A stretch of 64,000 nt of DNA from Natronospirillum sp. GTDB lineage: Bacteria > Pseudomonadota > Gammaproteobacteria > Pseudomonadales > Natronospirillaceae. Shown piece after piece: positions 34,935 through 44,662 of the stretch (its first letter is position 1; each line of letters begins with the position of its first letter). The position numbers were made by a program, and so were the translations under genes. Where the stretch lies: contig NZ_JAIUMC010000001.1 of assembly GCF_022565775.1 (NCBI RefSeq), forward strand, positions 1 through 64,000, in the 5' to 3' direction. The notes beneath the pieces are model-generated. The model was not told the DNA's origin, did no database searches, and saw only the letters and a list, made by a program, of their open reading frames with translations.

Positions 34935-36728
34935 ATGACTGCCAAAGCCGACCCCCGCTTGCTGCTCCGCCTGCTGCACCTGCTTCGACCCTACCGGAGC
35001 AAACTGCTGCTGGCCGCCGGAGCCCTGTTGATTGCTTCGTCCAGTGTGCTGGTTCTCGGGCAGGGCCTGCGGCTGGTCATCGACGAGGGTTTTGTGGCGG
35101 CCGATACTGCCGCGTTGCGCCAGATGCTGTTCGTAATGCTGGGCGTGGTTGCGGTGCTCTCTGGTGCCTCCGCCATGCGCTATTATCTGGTGTCCTGGAT
35201 TGGAGAACGGCTGGCTGCAGACCTGCGCCAGCAGGTATTTGCCCATCTGCTGCGCCTGGAACCGGCCTTTTTCGAGAGCAATCGGGACAATACCCAGGGT
35301 GCGGGTGAAATTGCCTCGCGGCTCACTGCCGACACCAGCGTCTTGCAGACCCTCTTCGGCTCGTCAATTTCCATGGCCTTGCGCAACAGCGTGATGCTGG
35401 TGGGTGCGGTGGCACTGATGCTGCTCACTCAGCCGCTGCTGGCAGCGCTGGTGCTGATCGGCATCCCGGCCACCCTGCTACCGATTGTCTGGTTCGGTCG
35501 GCGCGTGCGCAGGTTGTCGCGTGCCAGTCAGGACCATGTGGCCGAACTGGGCCGCTTTGCCACCGAAACCCTGTCTGGCATTCGCACGGTGCAGGCCTTC
35601 AATCATGAGCAAGAAGACAACATCCGCTATCAGGCGCGCGTCGAAGAAGCCTTCGACAGTGCCTTGCAGCGCACCCGGCAACGGGCCTTTCTGACCGCTG
35701 CCGCCATGCTGGTGGTCTTTGCCGCTGTCGGCGCCATGCTCTGGCAGGGGGGCATGGCCGTGCTGGCCGGCACCATGTCGGCGGGTGAACTGTCAGCCTT
35801 TGTGTTCTATGCGGTCCTGGCTGCCGGCGCCGTGGCCACCCTGGCCGAAGTGGCCGGTGATGTGCAGCGCGCTGCGGGGGCTGCCGAAAGACTGCTCGAA
35901 CTGATCGACACCGAACCCGGCATAGCGCCGCCGGAGCAGCCGAAAACACTCCCTCAGCCGGTGCAGGGTGCGCTCGAATTTGAAACAGTGACCTTCGGCT
36001 ATCCAGAGCGCGAGCGCCCTGCGATAGAAGATTTCAGTCTGAGCGTCAGCCCGGGCGAAAGAGTCGCCCTGGTCGGCCCCTCAGGGGCAGGCAAAAGCAC
36101 GCTGTTGTCATTGCTGTTGCGCTTTCATGACCTGAACCGGGGGCACATTCTGGTGGACGGTTTGGATATCCGCGAACTGGACCCGGGCGAACTGCGCCAG
36201 CAGATGGGGCTGGTGGCGCAGGAACCGGTGCTGTTTACTGGCACGGTAACCGACAACCTGCTCTATGGTGCACCGCACGCCGATCGGGACAGGTTGCGGC
36301 AGGCACTTGCCGATGCCAACGCATTGACCTTTGTCGAGGCGCTGCCGCAGGGGCTGGATACCCAGTTGGGTCCGGGTGGCGTACAGTTGTCAGGCGGTCA
36401 GCGCCAGCGTATCGCTATTGCCCGGGCGCTATTGAAAGACCCGCGCATTCTGCTGCTGGACGAAGCCACCAGTGCCCTGGATGCACAAAGCGAACATCTG
36501 GTGCAGGAAGCGCTGGATCGACTGATGGTCGGACGCACCAGTCTGGTGATTGCCCACCGACTGGCCACCGTGGTCGCCGCGGATCGACTGGTGGTCATGG
36601 ACGGCGGACGCGCCGTCGCGGTAGGTCGTCATGACACCCTGATGCGCGACAATGCGCTGTATCGGCACCTGGCCGAACTGCAGTTCAGTACGCTCGAATC
36701 GTCAGCCGGCCTCACTGAACAGCACTGA
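34935..36728 (+). CDS. ABC exporter, fused membrane and ATPase domains
   Basis: 597 residues. A type I exporter membrane domain with six helices (about 18-310) is followed by an ABC domain (about 340-580): Walker A GPSGAGKST, Q-loop GLVAQEPVLF, signature LSGGQRQR, Walker B RILLLDEATSALD and H-loop IAHRL. It should work as a homodimer exporting a lipid or drug-like substrate. The family is that of MsbA/LmrA-like exporters; substrate is unknown. It stands alone, convergent with the threonine aldolase gene (4-bp gap). Confidence 0.9.
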   Translation: MTAKADPRLLLRLLHLLRPYRSKLLLAAGALLIASSSVLVLGQGLRLVIDEGFVAADTAALRQMLFVMLGVVAVLSGASAMRYYLVSWIGERLAADLRQQVFAHLLRLEPAFFESNRDNTQGAGEIASRLTADTSVLQTLFGSSISMALRNSVMLVGAVALMLLTQPLLAALVLIGIPATLLPIVWFGRRVRRLSRASQDHVAELGRFATETLSGIRTVQAFNHEQEDNIRYQARVEEAFDSALQRTRQRAFLTAAAMLVVFAAVGAMLWQGGMAVLAGTMSAGELSAFVFYAVLAAGAVATLAEVAGDVQRAAGAAERLLELIDTEPGIAPPEQPKTLPQPVQGALEFETVTFGYPERERPAIEDFSLSVSPGERVALVGPSGAGKSTLLSLLLRFHDLNRGHILVDGLDIRELDPGELRQQMGLVAQEPVLFTGTVTDNLLYGAPHADRDRLRQALADANALTFVEALPQGLDTQLGPGGVQLSGGQRQRIAIARALLKDPRILLLDEATSALDAQSEHLVQEALDRLMVGRTSLVIAHRLATVVAADRLVVMDGGRAVAVGRHDTLMRDNALYRHLAELQFSTLESSAGLTEQH

Positions 36729-36732
36729 TACC

Positions 36733-37743
36733 TCAGGCAGCACGCAGTCCCGTGCCAACAGCATTTACCACCTGCCCGATATCCTCATCGCTGATATCCA
36801 GATGCGTCACCAGGCGGATACTCTGCCCGCCGCGAATCAATATACCCTGTGCTTCCAGGTCATCCTGCAGGCGCAGCCCCCTGTCCTCCGACGCAAGCTC
36901 CAGATAGACCATATTGGTGGCCCAGCGCACGCCGACGACACCGGGCAGGTCGCCCAGCGCTTCGGCCAATAGCCCTGCACGACGATGATCTTCCGCCAGT
37001 CGTTGCACATGATGGTCCAGCGCATAATCCATGCTGGCTGCGATCAGACCGGCCTGACGCAGACCGCCACCGACGACCTTGCGCCAGCGCCGCGCCTGCT
37101 CGATAAAGTCGGCCGAGCCCACCAACACCGAGCCCATCGGCGTACCCAGACCCTTGGAAAAACACAGACTGACGGTATCGAACGGTTGAGTCAGGTCGCT
37201 CAGCGGCTGCCCCAGTTCGACCACGGCATTGAACAGACGGGCGCCATCGAGATGCACAGCCAACCCGTGACGGCGGGCCAGAGCGGCCGCCGATTGCTGA
37301 TACTCTGGCGTCAGCACCTGGCCCGACTGGGTGTTCTCCAGCGCCAGCAGGCGGGTACGGGCAAAGTGCATGTCGTCCGGCTTGATCACCGCCTCGATAT
37401 CGGCCAGTGCCAGCGACCCGTCCGCCTGTACCGGCAACGGCTGCGGCTGAATGCTGCCCAGAACGGCTGCGCCACCGCCTTCATAACGGTAGGTGTGATA
37501 GCTCTGCCCGACAATATATTCATCGCCGCGCTGGCAATGCACCAGCAGCGCCACCAGATTGCTCTGGGTGCCGGAAGGCATCAGCAGCGCGCGCTCCTTG
37601 CCGGCCAGAGCAGCCACCCGCGCTTCCAGTGCATTGACGGTCGGGTCATCGCCATAGACGTCGTCGCCGACGGCGGCCTGCATCATGGCCGAGCGCATGG
37701 CCGGGCCGGGCCGCGTTACCGTGTCACTGCGCAAATCGATCAT
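36733..37743 (-). CDS. ltaE: Low-specificity L-threonine aldolase
   Basis: 336 residues from the ATG at 37743, which has AGGAGAAG upstream. This is the fold type I PLP aldolase family: N-terminus MIDLRSDTVTRP, GDDVYGDDPTV, PSGTQSN, HLDGARLFNA and the Schiff-base Lys in SLCFSKGLGTPMGS. It cleaves L-threonine or L-allo-threonine to glycine and acetaldehyde. It lies 43 bp downstream of the malic enzyme on the same strand, so may share its transcript. Confidence 0.93.
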   Translation of the reverse strand: MIDLRSDTVTRPGPAMRSAMMQAAVGDDVYGDDPTVNALEARVAALAGKERALLMPSGTQSNLVALLVHCQRGDEYIVGQSYHTYRYEGGGAAVLGSIQPQPLPVQADGSLALADIEAVIKPDDMHFARTRLLALENTQSGQVLTPEYQQSAAALARRHGLAVHLDGARLFNAVVELGQPLSDLTQPFDTVSLCFSKGLGTPMGSVLVGSADFIEQARRWRKVVGGGLRQAGLIAASMDYALDHHVQRLAEDHRRAGLLAEALGDLPGVVGVRWATNMVYLELASEDRGLRLQDDLEAQGILIRGGQSIRLVTHLDISDEDIGQVVNAVGTGLRAA

Positions 37744-37786
37744 GTGGACTTCTCCTGTTGTGTAACGCGGCCTGCCAACCGGAAGC

Positions 37787-39502
37787 TCAGAACGACCGGC
37801 GGCGATAAGTACGATAGCGGGGCTCCCAGAAATGACGGTCGATCTCGGCCCTGATCGTCTCTTCATCACTCTGCAGCGCAACACCATCGGCCTGTGCCTG
37901 CTTGCCGACGGCCAGAGCAATGGCCTTGCTCACCGCCCGAATGTCTTCCAGCGCGGGCAACAAGGGCCCCTCGCCGGTTTTCACCATCGGCGCCTCGTTG
38001 GCCAGGGCGCGTGACGCCGCCATCAGCATGGCATCGGTCACCCGGTTGGCGCGCACGGCCACCACACCCAGGCCAATGCCGGGGAAGATATAGGCGTTGT
38101 TGCACTGGGCAATGGCATAGGTCTGGCCGTTGACGGTCACCGGAGCAAATGGAGAGCCGGTCGCGATCAGCGCCTGACCATTGGTCCAGTTCAGCACCTC
38201 TTCCGGCGTGGCTTCAACGCGCGAAGTCGGGTTCGACAAGGGCATGACGACCGGTTGCGGGCAACCTTCGTGCAGGGCGCGGATGACATCTTCGGCAAAC
38301 AGGCCCCGCTGCCCGGATACACCGATCAGTACGGTGGGCTGTGCGCCCCGCACCACATCCATCAGGGTGTTGCCGGGCCAGTCGCTGGTCACGGCCGGGT
38401 CCTGCGCCAGACGCAACTGGAAGTCATACAGACCTTCCATGTCCGTGGTGAGCAGGCCGTGACGATCCACCATAAACAGCCGCTGGCGGGCCTCGGTTTC
38501 ACTCAGGCCTTCTTCGGTCATGGCCACCACGATCTGCTCGGCGATACCGCAACCGGCAGAGCCTGCTCCGACAAAGACCACCTTCTGGTCCTTCATCCCC
38601 TGGCCCTTGGCCTTGCAGGCCGCGAGCAGAGTAGCCACGCAGACACCCGCGGTGCCCTGAATGTCGTCGTTGAAACAGCACAGCTCGTCGCGGTAGCGCT
38701 CGAGCAGCGGCATGGCATTGGTCTGTGCAAAGTCTTCAAACTGCAGCAGCACATTCGGCCAGCGGCGTTTGACCGCCTGTATGAACTGCTCCAGAAAGGC
38801 GTCGTATTCCTCCTGATCGATGCGCTTGTGGCGCCAGCCCATGTAGCGCGGATCGTCCAGCAAGGCCTGGTTGTTGGTACCCACATCCAGCATGATGGGC
38901 AGGGTGTTGGCTGGGCTGATGCCACCGCAGGCAGTATAGAGTGACAGCTTGCCGATCGGGATACTCATGCCGCCGATGCCCTGATCACCCAGCCCCAGAA
39001 TGCGCTCGCCGTCGGTGACCACAATCACGCGCACATTATCCTTGGTGGCACAGCGCAGCAGGTCATCCATATGTTCCCGGTCCGGATAACCAATGAAGAG
39101 GCCGCGGTGATTGCGATAGATATTGGAAAACTCTTCACAGGCCTGGCCTACCGTCGGCGTGTAGATGATCGGCAGCATCTCCTCGAGGTGGTCTTCCAGC
39201 AGCCGGAAAAACAGGGTCTCGTTGTCATCCTGAATCGCGCGCAGGGTGATGTGGCGGTCCAGATCAGTCTGGCACTGCTGGTACTGGTGGTAGGCGCGCT
39301 CTGACTGCTCTTCGATGGTCTCGACATTCTGCGGCAGCAAGCCGGCGAGGTTGAACGCCTGGCGCTCTGTCGTGCTGAAAGCGCTGCCTTTGTTCAGCAG
39401 CGGCATTTCCAGCAAGGTGGGCCCGGCGTACGGAATATAGAGGGGTCTTCGGGAACTGGGAGTGGTCGCCTGAGAATTTTTCGACAGGTCAGTCTGCTTC
39501 AT
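37787..39502 (-). CDS. maeA: NAD-dependent malic enzyme (oxaloacetate-decarboxylating)
   Basis: 571 residues, the length of the SfcA/MaeA type rather than the fused MaeB type. Recognisable features are [18 protein letters not shown], the catalytic Tyr there, the metal site in [11 protein letters not shown], and two dinucleotide motifs ([12 protein letters not shown]). It converts malate to pyruvate and CO2, making NADH. The truncated mqo at the end of the window also oxidises malate, and the TctABC importer could supply C4/C6 acids. Confidence 0.93.
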   Translation of the reverse strand: MKQTDLSKNSQATTPSSRRPLYIPYAGPTLLEMPLLNKGSAFSTTERQAFNLAGLLPQNVETIEEQSERAYHQYQQCQTDLDRHITLRAIQDDNETLFFRLLEDHLEEMLPIIYTPTVGQACEEFSNIYRNHRGLFIGYPDREHMDDLLRCATKDNVRVIVVTDGERILGLGDQGIGGMSIPIGKLSLYTACGGISPANTLPIMLDVGTNNQALLDDPRYMGWRHKRIDQEEYDAFLEQFIQAVKRRWPNVLLQFEDFAQTNAMPLLERYRDELCCFNDDIQGTAGVCVATLLAACKAKGQGMKDQKVVFVGAGSAGCGIAEQIVVAMTEEGLSETEARQRLFMVDRHGLLTTDMEGLYDFQLRLAQDPAVTSDWPGNTLMDVVRGAQPTVLIGVSGQRGLFAEDVIRALHEGCPQPVVMPLSNPTSRVEATPEEVLNWTNGQALIATGSPFAPVTVNGQTYAIAQCNNAYIFPGIGLGVVAVRANRVTDAMLMAASRALANEAPMVKTGEGPLLPALEDIRAVSKAIALAVGKQAQADGVALQSDEETIRAEIDRHFWEPRYRTYRRRSF

Positions 39503-39736
39503 GGATAGCCTCGTTCATGTACAGGGTGCCTACATAGGCTGCTTCTGTCGGCAGCTTTTGGGGGCGTAGTAGTCGGCCGACATGATAACGCAAATTTTCG
39601 CTGGGGGCCTGCCATCTGCGCCGTCATGGTAAACACGACTTTACTGCACTCTCTTCAGGAATCAGCCGCCCTGCCCTGTTACCCGACGATCCGGCTGGGT
39701 AGAATCCGTGGCAATGTTTACAGCGAGGAAGTCACC

Positions 39737-40858
39737 ATGCACACCGAGCGCATCGAATTACCAGCGCCTGCTCCAGGCCACACTCGGGCACTGACCGTTC
39801 ACACACTCGGGTCGGGGCCGCGCAAGGCCTATCTGCAGGCGGCGCTGCATGCTGACGAATGGCCTGGTCTGCTGGTGTTGCAGCATGTGCTCGAACGACT
39901 GATCAAGCTGGAACAGGCCGGCAAGCTGCTGCAGCGTATCGTCATCGTGCCCTATGCCAATCCGGTGGGCATGAACCAGCGCCTGTTCGGCTATGTACCC
40001 GGACGCTTTGATGCCGTTACCGGCCAGAATTTCAATCGCGGCATGTCCGTCGACCCTGATGCCGTGCTGGAAAAAGTGCGCGAACAACTGGGTAGCGACG
40101 CCGAGCATAATGACCGCGTGATGCGCGAGACCCTGCACCAGATGGCGCTGGACAACCGTGGCGATTATGAAATCCAGGCCCTGCACAGTGCGCTGCTCAG
40201 TCAGTCTCTGGACGCCAACATCATGCTGGACCTGCACTGTGACGACGAAGCCCTGCCGCATGTGTTCTATGGCGACCATCAGCGGGAGACCGGAAAGTCA
40301 CTGGGCGACTGCCTGGGCTTTCCGGTGCGCCTGGAAGAGGACGTGCGCGGTGTGGTGGCCTTTGACGGCACCCACACACAGCCCTGGGTCAAGGTCGCAG
40401 AAGCCACCGGAGCACCCTTTGCCGAGCCCTGTTTTGCCGCCACGCTGGAGTTGCGCGGCAGCACGGCCGTCAGCGATGAACTGGCACGACGTGACGCCGA
40501 AGGCATACTGGCGTTTCTCGAGCAGCAGGGTTACCTGTCAGACAGCGGCGCCAGCCCGCAGCCTCAGGCGCACGACACCGTGGCCGTCAATGTCGACCAG
40601 GTGAAGGTGATCAAGGCCGCAGACAACGGCCTGATCACCTACCGCAAGGACATGGGTGAACGGGTCGAGAAAGGCGAGCATATCGGGGACATCGTACTGC
40701 TGGATCGCGACACTCCGGAACGGGTGCCGGTGACCGCCCCGGCGACGGGTTTCCTTTTTACCCGCACTGTGGACTATCTTGTCTACCCCGGCTCAACGCT
40801 GGGCATGATTGCCAGCGATGAGCGGCAGATAGAGCCGGGCCAGCAGCTCAGTTTCTGA
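39737..40858 (+). CDS. Succinylglutamate desuccinylase/aspartoacylase family zinc deacylase
   Basis: 373 residues from the ATG at 39737, which has GAGGAAG upstream. The zinc motif HADE (ALHADEWPG) and downstream His (LDLHCDD) are present, with Arg for carboxylate binding (NFNRGM). The C-terminal about 70 residues form a biotinyl-lipoyl-like barrel, as in the M14-family succinylglutamate desuccinylase/AstE-related group. It probably removes an acyl group from an acylated amino acid or diamine. It is a short distance from aroQ in convergent orientation. Exact substrate is unknown. Confidence 0.85.
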   Translation: MHTERIELPAPAPGHTRALTVHTLGSGPRKAYLQAALHADEWPGLLVLQHVLERLIKLEQAGKLLQRIVIVPYANPVGMNQRLFGYVPGRFDAVTGQNFNRGMSVDPDAVLEKVREQLGSDAEHNDRVMRETLHQMALDNRGDYEIQALHSALLSQSLDANIMLDLHCDDEALPHVFYGDHQRETGKSLGDCLGFPVRLEEDVRGVVAFDGTHTQPWVKVAEATGAPFAEPCFAATLELRGSTAVSDELARRDAEGILAFLEQQGYLSDSGASPQPQAHDTVAVNVDQVKVIKAADNGLITYRKDMGERVEKGEHIGDIVLLDRDTPERVPVTAPATGFLFTRTVDYLVYPGSTLGMIASDERQIEPGQQLSF

Positions 40859-40860
40859 GA

Positions 40861-41295
40861 TCAGGCAACAAGCGCCCGCAGCGCCAGTTCATAGCCGCGG
40901 GCGCCCAGACCCACTATCACGCCGTCCGCGCGCTGCGACACATAGGAGTGATGACGGAAGGCTTCGCGCTTGTGCACATTGGACAGGTGGACTTCAATCA
41001 CCTGACCAGCGAAGGCATTCAGTGCATCCAGAATGGCCACCGAGGTGTGGGTAAAAGCCCCCGGGTTGATGATGATAGCCTTGGTGCCGTCGGTGCGAGC
41101 GGCCTGAATGGTGTCGATCAGCACGCCTTCATGATTGCTTTGCTGCGCATTCACCGACACGCCGAGTTCGGCACCCAGGTTGACCAGCGATTCGTTGATG
41201 TCATCCAGTGTCTGATGACCGTAGATCTCAGGCTCGCGCGAGCCCAGGAGATTCAAATTGGGGCCATGCAGTACCAGTACCTGGTGTTTGGACAT
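40861..41295 (-). CDS. aroQ: Type II 3-dehydroquinate dehydratase
   Basis: 144 residues from the ATG at 41295, which has GGAG upstream. All type II hallmarks are present: [17 protein letters not shown] with the catalytic Tyr, [16 protein letters not shown], and the His of [17 protein letters not shown]. It dehydrates 3-dehydroquinate in the shikimate pathway as a dodecamer. The gene stands alone in this strand, followed at 3' by the convergent zinc deacylase gene (2-bp gap). Confidence 0.95.
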   Translation of the reverse strand: MSKHQVLVLHGPNLNLLGSREPEIYGHQTLDDINESLVNLGAELGVSVNAQQSNHEGVLIDTIQAARTDGTKAIIINPGAFTHTSVAILDALNAFAGQVIEVHLSNVHKREAFRHHSYVSQRADGVIVGLGARGYELALRALVA

Positions 41296-41461
41296 TGCAG
41301 TTCTCCATCCCTCACTCAACAGTCGGCAGCACTGGGCTTTGCCAGCACAGCCATTTCACACTGGTTGCAGAATATCACACCAGTGCCAGAAAGCTCAGCC
41401 AGAAGATAGTGAGGTGCAGTTCCAGAATCGGTCGCTTGATCCAGCGGAGATGCCAGGCCAA

Positions 41462-41494
41462 AAAAAACCCGCACCAGAAAGATGCGGGTTTTCT
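41462..41494. terminator. Bidirectional intrinsic terminator after tctC
   Basis: Stem AAAACCCGCA (41464-41473) / TGCGGGTTTT (41483-41492) with a 9-nt loop. On the minus strand it is followed by a run of T residues and ends the tctBAC transcript; the plus strand also has TTTT after the stem. Confidence 0.88.
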
Positions 41495-41513
41495 TGAAAG
41501 TCAGATTGACTGT

Positions 41514-42452
41514 TCAGTCACCCATGACTTCTTCTGTCGCCGCACGGATGCGCCGTACACTGTCTTCCATCTCATCCTGACCGATAAACACTACCGGGAA
41601 GAAGGTGTTGTCTTCGGTGGTTTCACGGAAACGCTCGCTCTCGGAGGCGTACTCGGCCGCCGAGATCAGAGCTTCGCGCGCTTCATCAGGTATGCCCTCC
41701 GGTACGATGATGGTCCGGTAGTCCTCAATGGAGTAGTCATAACCGAGTTCCATCAGGGTCGGCACGTCCGGGTAGAAAGGGCTGCGCTCAGCGCTCAGGA
41801 AGGCGGCAACCACCATTTCTCCGGACGGCGTATACTGGGCGTGCGTGCCGCCAGAGTAGGCGAAATCAACTTCCTTGCCCAGCACCAGCGGGGCCATGCC
41901 GCCACCGCCACCGGTAGGTACGATGGACAGGTCCAGACCTTCCTCTTCTGCCACGTTCTCAATGATGGCCTGATCCAGTGCTGTCTGCTGAGCATAGGTC
42001 ATCGGGTTGTCCCGGCCATATTCTATAATGTCATCAAAGGTCTCGAATGGCTGCTCCGCCGATGTGACGATGGCATTCTGACCGACGGCCAGGGCCGCCA
42101 GGTATTCGAAGTCATCAATTTCATAGTCCACATCACTGATGATGGGTGTGAACGTCAGTGCCGTGGTGCCACCAAACAGGAAGGTATAGCCTTCATCTGT
42201 GTTGTTGGCGAGGCGAGTGAAGGCCACGGCGCTGCCGGCGCCGGGCTGGTTCACGACATTCACCGGCTGCCCGAGGTAGTCTTCCATCACATTGGCCAGT
42301 ACACGGCCCTGAATGTCAGTGGAGCCACCCGGGTTGAAACCGATGACCATGGTCAGGGGGCGCTCGGGCCAGTCAGAAGCCTGCGCAGCGGTGATACCGC
42401 CCACCGCAATGGCAAGCGTTGAAAGCGTAGTTGTTATCAGTTTCTTATTCAT
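41514..42452 (-). CDS. tctC: Tripartite tricarboxylate transporter substrate-binding protein
   Basis: 312 residues from the ATG at 42452 (a start at 42467 lacks a ribosome site). A signal peptide (ending TAAQA) is followed by the TctC-family domain: the start WPERPLTMVIGFNPGGSTDIQGR with substrate-binding segment, and NVVNQPGAGSAVAF. It delivers a carboxylate, often citrate or another organic or aromatic acid, to TctAB. It is the last gene of tctBAC, with the terminator at 41462-41494. Confidence 0.93.
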   Translation of the reverse strand: MNKKLITTTLSTLAIAVGGITAAQASDWPERPLTMVIGFNPGGSTDIQGRVLANVMEDYLGQPVNVVNQPGAGSAVAFTRLANNTDEGYTFLFGGTTALTFTPIISDVDYEIDDFEYLAALAVGQNAIVTSAEQPFETFDDIIEYGRDNPMTYAQQTALDQAIIENVAEEEGLDLSIVPTGGGGGMAPLVLGKEVDFAYSGGTHAQYTPSGEMVVAAFLSAERSPFYPDVPTLMELGYDYSIEDYRTIIVPEGIPDEAREALISAAEYASESERFRETTEDNTFFPVVFIGQDEMEDSVRRIRAATEEVMGD

Positions 42453-42479
42453 AATGGGTCTCTTCATGAGTGTTGAGGT

Positions 42480-43997
42480 TTAAGCTGCCGGATCTCCACC
42501 GGCAACTGGCTTGCCTTTCTTCACCGTGCGCCAGGCCAGCATAAACAAAGCAATGATGGTGCAGACAATGAAGAAGACGGCAATCGGGCGGTTCATGAGC
42601 ACCATTGGATCACCTCGGGATAGGATGATGCTTTGCCGCAAATTGAGTTCAAGCATGGGCGTTATGATGAACGCCACGAGAAAAGTCACGAACGAATAGT
42701 CATAGCGTTTCATGACGAAACCGAGCAACGCGAAAGCGACCAGAATAATCAAACCGAAGGGGCCATAGCCCTGCAGCATGATGCCGGCAAGACAGAAGAA
42801 AATGACAATCGGAATGACAATATGCGGCGGCACACGGGTAATCTGCGCAAAAATACGCAGGCCAAACCAGCCCAGCACCAGCATGATCAGGCTGGCCACA
42901 ATCATCCCTGCGAAGATGGAATACAGCAGTTCCGGTTCGTCGCGCAGCAGCAGCGGCCCAACAGTGATGCCATGAATGGCAAACGCGCCAACCAGCAGCG
43001 CAGCCGAGACATTGCCCGGGATACCCAGCCCGAACAGCGGAATCAGGGCAGCCGGGATTACTGCATTGTCGGCGGACTCCGAGGCGGCAATACCCTCGGG
43101 AGCACCCTGGCCAAAACGTTCCGGGGTTTTGGACGCCTTCTTGGCCATGCCATAGGACATGAACGAGCCCACTGAAGGCCCTAGGCCCGGCAAGGCGCCC
43201 ACGACGGTACCGACGCCAGTGCCACGCAGAATACTGGGGATGGTACGCCGGAATTCTTTCCAGCTCAGCTTGTCCTTGTCACTGTTGTCGAGCTTGACTG
43301 ACATGCTGTCACGCTCGTAGCGCAGCCGCTCCGATTGCACGAACATTTCTGACAGCGCCAGCGTGCCTATGGCTACCGCAATCAACGGCATGCCATCCAT
43401 CAGTTCCGTATAGCCAAATGTCATGCGGGGCAAACCCGTCTGGGCATCCAGCCCAATGGTGCCAAGGAAAATCCCCAGACCACCGGCCGCCAGTCCCTTG
43501 AACAGGGAGCCACTGGACAGGCCAGCAATGAATACCAGCGCAAAAGCCAGGATGGCCGCCATTTCATAGGGGCCGAACATCAGGGCAACACGGGCAAACG
43601 GAATGGCGACAAAGATCAGGATGGTGGTGGCCAGGATATCTCCCATCACGGAGGCAAACAGCCCCACCTTCAGTGCCGTTTTCGGTCGCCCCTGGCGCGC
43701 CAGTGGATAGCCGTCAAGACAGGTGGCTGCCGAGGAGGCTTCGCCCGGAGCATTCAACAGAATGGCCGAAACAGCGCTGCCTGCTGCGGTGCCCTTGGAC
43801 AGGCCAATCAGAAAAGAAATGGCGATAAAGGGCGACATGTAAAACGTCAACGGGATGGCGATGGCAATGGCCACGGACCGGTTCAGGCCCGGAATCACGC
43901 CAATGATATATCCAAGCAAGACGCCGCCGCCGATCCCGATAAACGAACGAAGTGAAAGCGCCTCGCCTATTGCGCCAGCTACAAAGTCCATATTCAT
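42480..43997 (-). CDS. tctA: Tripartite tricarboxylate transporter large membrane subunit
   Basis: 505 residues from the ATG at 43997; AGGAG lies ten bases upstream. It has 11-12 membrane helices and the two TctA repeats with GVIPGLNRSVAIAI and GALPGLGPSVGSFMSYG motifs. It is the Na+-driven channel subunit that takes substrate from TctC. The start comes 2 bases after the stop of tctB and precedes tctC by about 30 bp. Confidence 0.94.
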   Translation of the reverse strand: MNMDFVAGAIGEALSLRSFIGIGGGVLLGYIIGVIPGLNRSVAIAIAIPLTFYMSPFIAISFLIGLSKGTAAGSAVSAILLNAPGEASSAATCLDGYPLARQGRPKTALKVGLFASVMGDILATTILIFVAIPFARVALMFGPYEMAAILAFALVFIAGLSSGSLFKGLAAGGLGIFLGTIGLDAQTGLPRMTFGYTELMDGMPLIAVAIGTLALSEMFVQSERLRYERDSMSVKLDNSDKDKLSWKEFRRTIPSILRGTGVGTVVGALPGLGPSVGSFMSYGMAKKASKTPERFGQGAPEGIAASESADNAVIPAALIPLFGLGIPGNVSAALLVGAFAIHGITVGPLLLRDEPELLYSIFAGMIVASLIMLVLGWFGLRIFAQITRVPPHIVIPIVIFFCLAGIMLQGYGPFGLIILVAFALLGFVMKRYDYSFVTFLVAFIITPMLELNLRQSIILSRGDPMVLMNRPIAVFFIVCTIIALFMLAWRTVKKGKPVAGGDPAA

Positions 43998-43999
43998 GC

Positions 44000-44446
44000 T
44001 CAGACCACTCCTACTCGCATCAGATAAACAGACAGCACATACAGCAACGCCACCGGGACCACTGAGCAACCCAGAATCATGTACCAGCGTCGCTCACCCA
44101 GCAGGAAGAGCATGACGGCGATTATCGGGCCGCCAACATGAGTAATCTTGAACTGTGTGAGCAAGTAGATCGCCAGAAAGACATAGGCAAAGGGCCATAC
44201 CATCCAGCCGACGGCTGGCCAGTCAATATCAGCGGTTACAGGGAGAGCTCGAGCCTTGATCAGATCTTTTATGGCTCCGGCAACGATGATCGTGCCGCAG
44301 GTCAACATAATCCAGGAGGCAATTCGGGGCACCAGATCAGGCGGCATCTGCGCCATCGGATTGACCCCTGCATAGTTGGGAATGATCCAGTTCAACGCCA
44401 ACAGAGCGAAAGCGTTTACAGCAAGCCCGGTCCAAAAGTTTTGTCG
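44000..44446 (-). CDS. tctB: Tripartite tricarboxylate transporter small membrane subunit
   Basis: 148 residues starting from the GTG at 44446, which has AAAGGGA six bases upstream; the alternative GTG at 44488 has no ribosome site. Four hydrophobic helices and an overall length match TctB (about 150 residues). It is poorly conserved in the family but is required for transport. It is the first gene of tctBAC. Confidence 0.88.
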   Translation of the reverse strand, partial: RQNFWTGLAVNAFALLALNWIIPNYAGVNPMAQMPPDLVPRIASWIMLTCGTIIVAGAIKDLIKARALPVTADIDWPAVGWMVWPFAYVFLAIYLLTQFKITHVGGPIIAVMLFLLGERRWYMILGCSVVPVALLYVLSVYLMRVGVV

Positions 44447-44604
44447 CACGAGAAGTCCCTTTGTCGAATTGCTATTATTATAGGACACAACTTACAAACA
44501 ATTGCCCTATCTGACAATAAATAACGCGACACCCCGACTCCTCAACGAGAACTTTCTGGAAGCTCCGCTTAACACTTTTGCATTCCTGCAGTCATGGTAA
44601 CCTT

Positions 44605-44649
44605 CAAGAATCAGGAAATTTCTTGCCAACGTTCAAATCAATTATTGAA
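44605..44649. promoter_or_regulatory. Inverted-repeat elements upstream of the thiolase gene
   Basis: Two candidate operators in the divergent tctB/pcaF gap: CAAGAA (44605-44610) / TTCTTG (44620-44625), and TTCAA (44632-44636) / TTGAA (44645-44649). The TTCAA/TTGAA half-sites recur in the control region at 59321-59349. Whether one regulator, possibly the MarR protein at 55074, binds both is inference. Confidence 0.35.
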
Positions 44650-44662
44650 GGCAAAACGCGCC

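Noticed and set aside
36733-37920. Longer threonine aldolase start at 37920
   Set aside because: The extra 59 residues are unlike the family, and the ATG at 37743 has a strong ribosome site and the conserved MIDLRSDT start.
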